DNA of 30,905 bases from JBNKHG01 sp050290225 (lineage in GTDB: Bacteria; Pseudomonadota; Gammaproteobacteria; Pseudomonadales; Cellvibrionaceae), in contig JBNKHG010000083.1 in assembly GCA_050290225.1 (NCBI GenBank), positions 1-30,905 on the forward strand, given 5' to 3'. Below are positions 24,398 through 30,905 of the stretch, one piece after another. The notes below the pieces were generated by a model that was not told the DNA's origin, made no database searches, and saw only the letters and a program-made list of their open reading frames with translations. The position numbers and the translations under genes were made by a program. Position 1 is the first letter of the stretch. Every line of letters begins with the position of its first letter.

Positions 24398-25080
24398 GCT
24401 TGTGCAACCGCACTGGCTATGGGGGAGCCGATGTGGCCATTGTTGATGTCAATGAGAATGCCGGGGAAAAGACAGCCGAGAGCCTGCGTGCGATGGGTGT
24501 CGACGCGTGTTTTATCGCTTGTGACGTGACCGATAAGAAACAGGTTCAAGCGATGACGGCCGCGGTGGTCGATCGCTTCGGCCATCTTGATATCGCCGTT
24601 AACAATGCGGGTATCAGCATCCCCGGCAATGACGAGTCCTATGCCAAAGAGGACTGGGACAAGGTGATCGGCATTAACCTGACTGGCCTATGGCTGTGCG
24701 CCCAGGCGCAGGCGCAACAAATGATGAAGCAAACGCCGACCGAGGGAAAGATTCTTAATATAGCCTCCATGGCGGCGCGCATTTCCATTCCGGGTGCCGG
24801 TGGCGCATACGACGCGTCTAAGGCTGGCGTCGTGCACCTGACCCGAACGCTGGCATCCCAGTGGGGGCGTTTCAATATCAATGTGAACAGTATCAGCCCC
24901 AGCCATGTGATGACCCCTTTGTTCTCCCATGCCACGCCTGAAGTCCGTCAAAGAATCCGTGAAATCACCCCGATGGGCCATTTGCAGCGTCCTGAAGATT
25001 TGTATGGGCCGGTGATGTTTCTCGCATCCTCTGCATCGAACTATGTGACGGGGCACGATCTGCTGGTGGATGGCGTGATG
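24323..25080 (+). pseudogene. Short-chain dehydrogenase, third of three, frameshifted
   Basis: An SDR beginning MKTLSLFDLSGKKSLVTGG with the full nucleotide loop. At ~24420 the frame breaks: one G is missing from a run of five (GCTATGGGGGAGCC), after which GADVAIVDVNENAGEK continues in another frame. NNAGIS, ILNIASMAA and YDASKAGV are intact in the second frame. The usual C-terminus (DGGxxxx) is absent; after LLVDG the frame passes into a PQQ-dehydrogenase sequence. It is a frameshifted, C-terminally replaced SDR. A short-homopolymer indel could also be a sequencing error, but the fusion cannot be explained in that way. Confidence 0.85.
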
Positions 25081-25455
25081 TTCAGCAGTGGGCCGAAAGG
25101 CGTAGTTTACGCCCTCGATGCGCAAACCGGTCAACAGCGGTGGCTGTTCGAACCACACATCGACCCCAAGGTAATGCGAAACGTCTGCTGTGGTGTCGTC
25201 AACCGGGGTGTCGCCGTATGGCGGGGAAAAGTTTTTGTCGTCTCCATAGACGGCTACCTTTACACGCTGGACGCCGATAAGGGCGCCGTGATCTGGAAAG
25301 TGGACAGCATCACCGACCGTGATCGGGGCTACACCATCACCGGCACCCCCTATATTGCCGCGAATGTTGTTGTAATCGGCAACAGTGGTGCCGAGTATTC
25401 GGATCTGTGCGGGGGGTGCCCAGTAATGGGCATTCCTCCCGCGATTCCCTGCTGA
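25066..25455 (+). pseudogene. Internal fragment of a PQQ-dependent dehydrogenase
   Basis: From VDGVMFSSGPKGVVYALDAQ onward the sequence is that of a quinoprotein alcohol dehydrogenase beta-propeller: TGQQRWLFEPHIDP, a vicinal CC pair (NVCCGVVNRGVAVW), then GYLYTLDADKGAVIWKVDS and NVVVIGNSGAEY. The family disulfide of adjacent cysteines is thus present. The N-terminus is missing (fused to the SDR) and the gene ends soon after GAEY in a non-homologous tail. Roughly a fifth of a ~600-residue enzyme remains. This marks loss of a periplasmic alcohol dehydrogenase that may have worked beside the amine dehydrogenase. Confidence 0.82.
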
Positions 25456-25543
25456 ATATTCCAGATACGATCAATAATCGGGATGTGATTCGGCACATGT
25501 CTGTAAATTTTATCTTTTGACTTTAACTATTCTGTGAGATTGA

Positions 25544-26353
25544 GTGCCCATGCGGAATTTTTTTCAACATCAAAAACAGAATGGCAAAATTGCTCATTTA
25601 CCGGATGGGGCCGTTGATATGGAGGCCGTTGATATGGACACCCAAGACGTGGACTTATGTCTGCGTGTGGCCGCGAGGATGAATCCGGAAAAAACAGCCA
25701 TTGAAGACAGCCACACGGCAATGAGTTGGGCCGAGTTCGACGCCCGCTTGAATCGAGTCGCCAACGCCCTGATTGCCGGGGGGATTGTACCCAATGACAA
25801 AGTAGCCATTCTGGCACGCAACTCGGTCGATTATGCGGTTCTCTTTTTCGGCATTCTGCGGGCAGGCGGTTGTGTCGCGCCGCTTTCCACCCTGGCTTCA
25901 CCTGAAACACTGATTACCATGGTGAACGATAGCGGCGCCAAGTATCTGTTTCTATCCCGCGATTATGCGGACCACATTCTGCCAAACCAGGCAGGTCTGA
26001 CTACTCTCATGCCCGACGGTATCCTGTTTTTGGACAAGGGGGACGATGAGCATACTACCCTTGCTGAATTTATGAGTGATGCCAGCCCCGAGGCGCCTTT
26101 TGTCGAACTGAACCCAACGCACGGCTTTAACCTTATCTATTCATCCGGCACAACGGGGACGCCCAAAGGTATCCTGCATAACCGCCTTGTCCGTGCAGCA
26201 GAAGGGTGTTTTACGTCTGAAGCCTTCGGTATTGGACCCGATAGTCGGGCATTGGTGTCCACTCTCCTGTATTCCAAAACCGTCTGCGCCTGCCCTAAGC
26301 ACTGTTCTTAGTCGAAAGGGTGGCCGGGAGGTCTCTATCTTATTCGACGCGTA
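25544..26353 (+). pseudogene. Truncated acyl-CoA synthetase
   Basis: N-terminal half of an AMP-forming acyl-CoA ligase: DVDLCLRVAARMNPEKTAIE, VAILARNSVDYAVLFFGILR and the AMP motif IYSSGTTGTPKGILHN. After LVSTLLYSK the frame shifts (near 26275); in another frame SAPALSTVLSRKGGREVSIL, then FDA, continues the fold to about 26353, where homology stops. The A5-A8 and C-terminal domains are missing, so it cannot be active. It is not a close copy of the intact synthetase at 7690. Confidence 0.78.
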
Positions 26354-26484
26354 CGGAGCGGTTCACGGGAAGGGCAGGTCTATTGCTGTCGATAAAGGTG
26401 CGCAGGGAGGCGGTAAAATCCTCGAATGCAGGATTGGTGGCAAGGTGCTGAACTTCGTCACACATCAGCAACACCGCTCCCACA
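26340..26484 (-). pseudogene. AAA ATPase fragment (Walker B region)
   Basis: The reverse strand reads AVLLMCDEVQHLATNPAFED, then FTASLRTFIDSN, ending in a stop at 26340. The hydrophobic strand followed by DEVQHL is a Walker B of an AAA-type ATPase. No Walker A or further domain is present. It meets the broken acyl-CoA synthetase end to end, marking a rearrangement point. Confidence 0.5.
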
Positions 26485-26560
26485 GTTTTAATCGCAATTA
26501 ATCCGAAATTGATTAATTAATGTAACTCAGATTAAAGCTGATTAAAAGCCTCTTGAAGCA

Positions 26561-26583
26561 GCCCCTTCGGTTTCCGAAGGGGC
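26561..26583 (-). terminator. Perfect hairpin after the SNF2 gene
   Basis: GCCCCTTCGG-TTT-CCGAAGGGGC is a 10-base-pair GC-rich stem with a three-base loop, 18 bases past the helicase stop on the minus strand. Beyond it on that strand come TGCTTCAAGAGG and then CTTTT, so the U-tract is short and late. It may terminate the helicase transcript; a run of A on the plus strand upstream does not exclude two-way use. Confidence 0.6.
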
Positions 26584-26600
26584 GGTATCCGGACTTCGGT

Positions 26601-29261
26601 TCAGGCTTTCTCCGCTGGAGATACCCGGGCAGCCAACAGGCCCGCCATGGCGTCGGCGAGGCCGTCCAGCGCGGTGTGGTCGGGCAGGGTGACGGTCATT
26701 TTGATTTCGCCGTTCTCGCCGGTTTCCAGGCAATCGCGGAAGCGCTGCTTGAACTGTTGCGCCATTTGCCGCGATTGTTCCGTCGGTGTTTGTTCCGGCA
26801 TCAATTGATGTAAAAAACCGAAGGCGGCAGCGACCAGTTGTCCGCCGGCAGCGGACACATTCTGCTTGCGGACTCGCAGTTCCTCGGCAACCGCCGCGGC
26901 CTCGCTTTCGTCAACCGGCGCTTCCGGTTTGGTGCCCAACAGAATCTCCAGTTTGCGTTTGAGCTCTTCCATGCCGCTGACCATGTCGACCGTATCGGTC
27001 TCCGACTCCGCGTCCAGCGCCGCCATTGCCAGTTCCTTTTTGGCGGACAGGGTGACAAGCAGTTTTTCCTCCAGCGTCTCCTCGGTCACCAGGATGAACA
27101 CCTGCACCGGCCGTTTCTGGCCCATGCGGTGGGCGCGGGCGATGCGTTGTTCCAACACGGCGGGATTCCACGGCAAGTCGACGTTGATGACCGTGTTGGC
27201 CGCCTGCAGGTTGAGCCCCGTGGAGCCGGCGTTGGTGGTGAGGAATAGTTTGCAGTCGTTGTCGTTTTGAAACTGATTGACCAGCGCCTGCCGTTTTTTG
27301 GTCGGTACGCTGCCGTCCAGACGGACGAAATCGAGTTTATTTTTTTGTAGTATCGGCTCGATCAGGTCGAGCATGGTGGTCCACTCGGAAAACAGCACCG
27401 CCTTGCGGCCGTCCTCGCGGTAGAGTTGCTCGATCAGGTTTTCCAGTTCCTCCAGTTTGCTGGAATAAGCCGGGTTTTGCTTGTTGACCAGGTAGGTGCT
27501 GTCCGCGCACATCCGGCACATCAGCAGGGCCTTTTGCAGGCGCAGTAAATCCATTTCACTGATATATTTTTTGTTGATGATGGTGCTGACCATGCGTTGG
27601 TGTTCGGCGTGTATCTCCCGCTGCTCGTCGGTGGGGCTGATGCGGACGATCTCGGTGCTGCGCGGCGGCAGTTGCTGCATGACACTGTCGCGGGTGCGGC
27701 GCAACAGTACCGGCTGAATGCTCTCGCGCAGATGAGTCAGGTCCTTGTAGCCGATTAGCTTGCCTCTTTCGTCCAGCACCTGATGGCGGTTTTGAAAGTG
27801 GAATTGTGGCCCCAGACGGCGGTCGTCGATGAATTCCATCACCGAATAAAGATCGTCGAGTTTGTTTTCCAGCGGCGTGCCGGACAGAATCAGCGCGAAG
27901 CGGGATTTCAGCGATTTGATCACCTGCGTGGTTTTGGCGGCCAGGTTTTTGATCCGCTGGCCTTCGTCCAGGATAATCAGATCCCACTGAATGCGCTGTA
28001 TCACCGGCGCATCGCGCAGCACCTGTTCGTAGTTGCAGATGGAAAAGAACGCCGCTCCGTACTGTTCGGCCCGCTCCGGCGCGCTGCCGAGAATCACCCG
28101 GCAGTCGCGTTCGCTAAAACGGTGGATTTCGTTTTTCCACTGCGACGTCAGCGACGCCGGTGTGATCACCAACACTTTTTCGATACTGGCTTCACGCGCG
28201 AACAGCTCGGCCGTACCGATGCCCTGAATGGTTTTGCCCAGTCCCATGTCGTCCGCCAGTACCGCGCGCCCGGCGCCGACGGCGAAGGCGATGCCATCGA
28301 GCTGATAGGGCAGCAGTTCGGTTTTCAGCAGTGTGGTTCTCAACGGATGCCGCGCGGGGTCGGAGCGAATCGAAGTCACTGTCGCGTCGATATGATCGAA
28401 AAACAATTGCCGTTGAATGTGTTCTTCCGCGTCGGGATAGATCAACACCGAGTCGCCGGCTTGTTCCAGCTTGCGGATGCGGCGGATCAGGTCGTGCACA
28501 TCGGTGATGGCTTTGTCGCGTAGCGGGGCGATGAGTTTTCCAGCCACGGGGCTCAGGGTCGACGGTATCAGCAGCCGCAGTTCCAGTGTTTTGCCGTAAA
28601 GCAGGTGTACGGCGATGTCCTTTTGTCGATGCGGTTTTTGTCGTACTTTTTTCGGAAAGCGCTTTTTGACTTTGTCCAGGGCATGCAAAATATGTTTGCA
28701 GGTGCCGAGTGTGTTTTTGCGAAAATCCGGGCAGGAACAATAAGAATCCCCGCGTTCCCAACCGCGCAGGGCAACTTTATAGGTTTTGCCCGAGATGGCG
28801 CTGGTGATCATGTAGTCGGTCCAGAGCCGGGTGGCGTCGCCGGAGATCAGGCGCATCTTTTCCTTCTCCGCCCGTTCCTGTCGTTCCGCCAGGGCCTGTT
28901 CGAGCAGTTCCTCCTCACTCAGGCTTTGGACCGCCCCAGGTTGCTCCGGCGGCGGCACGGCCAGTCCCAGCAGCGACTTTTCCTCCAGAATCAGCGAAAA
29001 CGCGGCGGCAACGTGTTCGCACGGTCCACGGCAGCTGCTGCAGTGGCTGACGATGGTGTTGCCGGGCAGCGTCAGGCTGACATCCGCGTCCTCCAGCGCC
29101 AGGGTGAAATGATCCGCGCTCAATTCCACATGCTGTTCGATATCGATTTCGTATTGGCCGCCTTCCTGTAGTAATTGTTTTCCCCTTCCGCCCAACAGTT
29201 TGACGGCTTGAGGGTGTGACAGATGGGAAAGGTGGTCTTTTAACGTGGTGGTCCGTTTCAT
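26601..29261 (-). CDS. SWIM zinc-finger SNF2-family helicase
   Basis: Superfamily 2 DNA translocase of 886 residues. An N-terminal Cys-rich cluster (CSSCRGPCEH, 74-83) and a SWIM finger (CSC at 174-176 with CKH at 188-190) precede the SNF2 core. Walker A is ADDMGLGKT (~337-345), motif II DEGQ (~432-435), motif III SGTPLEN. The helicase C domain ends with GSTGLNLQ and RIARAHRMGQKRPVQVF. A C-terminal ~110-residue tail is helical and charged. It probably remodels protein-DNA complexes; its exact role is unknown. The ATG at 29261 is chosen because homologous sequence begins there (MKRTTTLKDHL); an in-frame GTG at 29342 is possible. Confidence 0.9.
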   Translation of the reverse strand: MKRTTTLKDHLSHLSHPQAVKLLGGRGKQLLQEGGQYEIDIEQHVELSADHFTLALEDADVSLTLPGNTIVSHCSSCRGPCEHVAAAFSLILEEKSLLGLAVPPPEQPGAVQSLSEEELLEQALAERQERAEKEKMRLISGDATRLWTDYMITSAISGKTYKVALRGWERGDSYCSCPDFRKNTLGTCKHILHALDKVKKRFPKKVRQKPHRQKDIAVHLLYGKTLELRLLIPSTLSPVAGKLIAPLRDKAITDVHDLIRRIRKLEQAGDSVLIYPDAEEHIQRQLFFDHIDATVTSIRSDPARHPLRTTLLKTELLPYQLDGIAFAVGAGRAVLADDMGLGKTIQGIGTAELFAREASIEKVLVITPASLTSQWKNEIHRFSERDCRVILGSAPERAEQYGAAFFSICNYEQVLRDAPVIQRIQWDLIILDEGQRIKNLAAKTTQVIKSLKSRFALILSGTPLENKLDDLYSVMEFIDDRRLGPQFHFQNRHQVLDERGKLIGYKDLTHLRESIQPVLLRRTRDSVMQQLPPRSTEIVRISPTDEQREIHAEHQRMVSTIINKKYISEMDLLRLQKALLMCRMCADSTYLVNKQNPAYSSKLEELENLIEQLYREDGRKAVLFSEWTTMLDLIEPILQKNKLDFVRLDGSVPTKKRQALVNQFQNDNDCKLFLTTNAGSTGLNLQAANTVINVDLPWNPAVLEQRIARAHRMGQKRPVQVFILVTEETLEEKLLVTLSAKKELAMAALDAESETDTVDMVSGMEELKRKLEILLGTKPEAPVDESEAAAVAEELRVRKQNVSAAGGQLVAAAFGFLHQLMPEQTPTEQSRQMAQQFKQRFRDCLETGENGEIKMTVTLPDHTALDGLADAMAGLLAARVSPAEKA

Positions 29262-29642
29262 GGAAAAGCGTTCCCGATAAAGAGGGTTCTTGATTGTTGT
29301 GGTTTGGTAAAAGAAATAAAACGGGGATTTGACCATAGTCACGATAAAATTTCACCCCTCTTGAAGGCAGTTACAGGGTGCCACCGATAAAGGCCATATT
29401 AGGAAGGGCCAGCTCCTTTTGCTGTAGCAGAAAGAATTTGTCGTAGTGTAGAGTTCTTTTTCAATGACGGGCTTGAGGGCCGCCAAAGCCGGATGGGTCC
29501 TAATGGCTTTATCGGAGAGTAAAGAAAATTGCTCTCGCCAAGGCGCTAAGGCGAGAGGAAAAGATTATTGAGAAATGGCTTTGCGACTTTGCGGGAGATG
29601 CGCTGTGCTTTTGGCGTCCGGTTATGGCTGGCGTCAGCACAC
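29262..29642. other. Gene-free stretch with one hairpin
   Basis: No gene is recognised between the helicase start and the vapC stop. CTCTCGCC (29532-29539) and GGCGAGAG (29550-29557) form a perfect 8-base stem with a 10-base loop, in a stretch containing the related words AAGGCGCTAAGGCG and CTTTGCGACTTTGCGG. This resembles a small dispersed palindromic repeat rather than a terminator, since no T-run follows. Confidence 0.4.
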
Positions 29643-30041
29643 TCAAGCGCTCAGCACTGGCATAAGCCCGAGGTGCTTCGAAAAGGGATGAAAATCCCTG
29701 TCTGAATAAAGTAGGGGGAATTTATTCTGGATGCAGTAGGTTGCAATTAGGCAGTCAATGGTTTTTCGCACTGTTGCGTCTTTCTTTCTCAGTGATCGAT
29801 AGTTTTCGGCGCTCTTCAATGCGATATCTATACCCGTCATGGAGACAAGTTCGAGTTCTTCGAGCAGAGATCTGGCAATTTTGAAGTCGCGGTCAAGCCT
29901 GAACCCTTGAAGTACTTCGGCCAGTATGAGGTCTCCTACGATGATGATGGTACTGCTCAGTAGGGCTTCGAGCCGCTTTGTCTGCAAATTCTCGTTCCCG
30001 TTAAAATAGTCAATCCAGACACCACTATCCACAACAACCAT
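29643..30041 (-). CDS. vapC: PIN-domain toxin VapC
   Basis: PIN-domain ribonuclease of 132 residues, the toxin of a type II toxin-antitoxin pair. The acidic metal site is visible: Asp5 (VVVDSGVWID), Glu42 (LILAEVLQG), Asp96 (KTIDCLIA) and Asp114/Asp116 near LLYSDRDFHPF. VapC proteins usually cut tRNA or rRNA when free of antitoxin. Its start overlaps the antitoxin stop by one base (TAATG), the typical coupled arrangement. Confidence 0.9.
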   Translation of the reverse strand: MVVVDSGVWIDYFNGNENLQTKRLEALLSSTIIIVGDLILAEVLQGFRLDRDFKIARSLLEELELVSMTGIDIALKSAENYRSLRKKDATVRKTIDCLIATYCIQNKFPLLYSDRDFHPFSKHLGLMPVLSA

Positions 30042-30232
30042 TAGTTCGATCTCATTTCATCCAGATCGCCTTCCCATTTTAATTTTCCTTTATAAGCTTT
30101 TATTTTTTCTTGTTGTTTTATCCTAACGAGCATTTTGAGGCCGAGTTCTACGGCTTCCTTTTTGGTCTTGGCGCCAGTTAGTTTAATGGCGTCCTCCATT
30201 AGGGTATCGTCAATAACAATATTGGTTCTCAT
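30041..30232 (-). CDS. vapB: Antitoxin VapB
   Basis: A 63-residue antitoxin with an N-terminal ribbon-helix-helix-like DNA-binding part (MRTNIVIDDTLMEDAIKLTG, AKTKKEAVELGLKMLV) of the VapB type, followed by a short charged tail that would wrap the toxin (KGKLKWEGDLDEMRSN). It precedes and overlaps vapC. With its toxin it probably represses the pair's own promoter at the palindrome 14 bases upstream. Confidence 0.88.
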   Translation of the reverse strand: MRTNIVIDDTLMEDAIKLTGAKTKKEAVELGLKMLVRIKQQEKIKAYKGKLKWEGDLDEMRSN

Positions 30233-30246
30233 AGCATTGTCTCATG

Positions 30247-30272
30247 GTGTATGTTTTTTATAATTTATACAC
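30247..30272 (-). promoter_or_regulatory. Putative vapBC operator
   Basis: GTGTAT (30247-30252) and ATACAC (30267-30272) form an inverted repeat with an AT-only core (TATAATTT), starting 14 bases upstream of the vapB ATG. Such palindromes over the promoter are the usual binding site of VapB ribbon-helix-helix dimers. Confidence 0.5.
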
Positions 30273-30616
30273 ATTCAAGGCGCTTGGCAACCCAGGGTGA
30301 CGGGGGCGGTAGCAGTTCCACCGATATTGCCGTCGCGCTGCCCTTTACGCGGGAGGATTATTTTCAGCTGGTCGATACCACCGGGCGCGCCATCCGGGAC
30401 GACAAGCGAGGGGCTATTGCCGCCGAATTGCCCGATATTGTGTCGCGATTGGGCATTGATCCGGATAACTGGCTGGAGCATATCCGGCAATTCGGCAGGC
30501 GCTATGCCGCCTGCGCGGGCAACCGGGCGTCGATTGAAAATTTCGCCCGCCACCGGAACCGGCGATGGGGGAAGGGCGTGGGCTTTGCCCGTGCGGCGTA
30601 TCTGGATGTTGCGTAG
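30272..30616 (+). pseudogene. C-terminal fragment of a REP-associated tyrosine transposase
   Basis: About 95 codons match the C-terminal region of large IS200-like (Y1, REP-associated) transposases: FTREDYFQLVDTTGRAIRDD, KRGAIAAELPDIVSRLGIDP, then a W..HIRQFGRR element. The N-terminal domain with the HUH motif and catalytic tyrosine is absent. The open frame begins inside the vapB promoter region without homologous sequence. The insertion boundary is therefore near 30275. No terminal REP hairpin was recognised nearby. Confidence 0.72.
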
Positions 30617-30707
30617 GCGCTGTAAGGGTCGGACCGTTAGAGTAGACACCCGGTTGATTATCTATCGCGGAAAAAGGCTTGCCATTCCCGCGATCGATCT
30701 GTATAAA

Positions 30708-30727
30708 TACTGGTTATATATACAGTA
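30708..30727. promoter_or_regulatory. LexA (SOS) box
   Basis: TACTGGTTATATATACAGTA agrees at 18 of 20 positions with the E. coli SOS consensus and has the required CTG-N10-CAG core (30710-30725). It is centred about 64 bases upstream of the GTG at 30781. A TATAAAT at 30702-30708 touches the box and could be a -10 element, which LexA would then block. Confidence 0.8.
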
Positions 30728-30780
30728 TTCTGATTGCCCCGTTATCCGTCTATTGACAATCGCCGGAAGAAGGAGACGCT

Positions 30781-30905
30781 GTGAAGGACCACGACCAGAA
30801 CTTCAAGAATTTGATCCTCGATTATCCCCGGGAGGCCCTGGCCTTTTTCGCGGAAGCGGAGGCTGAAACTATCGACAGTGCCGCCCGTATCCTGCCCATC
30901 CGGCA
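30781..30905 (+). CDS. Rpn/PD-(D/E)XK-type protein (3' partial), SOS-controlled
   Basis: A GTG preceded by AAGGAG opens a frame running off the window: MKDHDQNFKNLILDYPREAL, then AFFAEAEAETIDSAARILPIR. This N-terminus resembles a family of Rpn-like, transposase/nuclease-annotated proteins that begin with DHDQNFKNLI; the nuclease motifs would lie beyond the edge. The upstream LexA box indicates induction by DNA damage. Only ~41 codons are seen, so the family call is tentative. Confidence 0.6.
   Translation, partial: MKDHDQNFKNLILDYPREALAFFAEAEAETIDSAARILPIR

Noticed and set aside
29532..29600. CRISPR-like repeats in the vapC-helicase gap
   Set aside because: Only one palindrome and short related words occur; there are no regularly spaced repeats.
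30699..30714. Second LexA box overlapping the first (CTGTATAAATACTGG)
   Set aside because: It has the CTG half but lacks the CAG half at the required spacing.

Overview
The window looks like a gammaproteobacterial chromosome fragment of moderate G+C. The grounds are a near-consensus E. coli-type LexA box at the right end, Shine-Dalgarno starts throughout, a methylamine-dehydrogenase-type gene set and a REP-associated transposase remnant. No rRNA or tRNA gene, CRISPR array or replication origin was seen. The genus cannot be named from the sequence.

Left part (1-6640): the window opens inside a fused E1 alpha/beta gene of a 2-oxoacid (acetoin-type) dehydrogenase. A stand-alone lipoyl-domain protein and an E2 catalytic domain follow, so E2 is split over two genes and has no peripheral subunit-binding domain. 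Next come two 5' stubs of short-chain dehydrogenases (SDRs), then a compact cassette encoding a tryptophan tryptophylquinone (TTQ) amine dehydrogenase (large subunit, MauE, MauD, small subunit) and two c-type cytochromes. The cassette ends in the 3' end of another SDR. These SDR pieces are near copies of genes at 22.6-24.4 kb.

Central operon (6656-14289): six genes run in one direction. They encode a phosphotriesterase-like metallohydrolase/lactonase, an acyl-CoA synthetase, an AtuA-like protein, an MFS transporter, an SDR and an exported SMP-30-like beta-propeller. Together they suggest uptake, lactone opening, CoA activation and oxidation of an unidentified carboxylate or lactone, perhaps terpenoid-like.

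Junction (14290-16566): a reverse-strand DUF4143-type ATPase lies among gene fragments, including the Walker A of a second ATPase and the N-terminus of a biotin carboxylase.

Second dehydrogenase cluster (16567-24400): an AraC-type regulator is followed by E1 alpha, E1 beta, E2 (frameshifted in the lipoyl domain), E3 and three SDR genes. The third SDR is frameshifted. Both dehydrogenase clusters are, or were, followed by the same SDR set. This suggests that the SDRs make an alpha-diketone or acyloin which the complex cleaves to acyl-CoA.

Right part (24400-30905): the catabolic region decays into a chimera of the third SDR with a PQQ-dehydrogenase fragment, a truncated acyl-CoA synthetase and an antisense ATPase fragment. 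Beyond it lie a SWIM-SNF2 helicase, a VapBC toxin-antitoxin pair, the C-terminal half of a REP-associated transposase and the start of a LexA-controlled gene resembling the Rpn-type PD-(D/E)XK family. All family calls come from reading motifs by eye; no database search was run.
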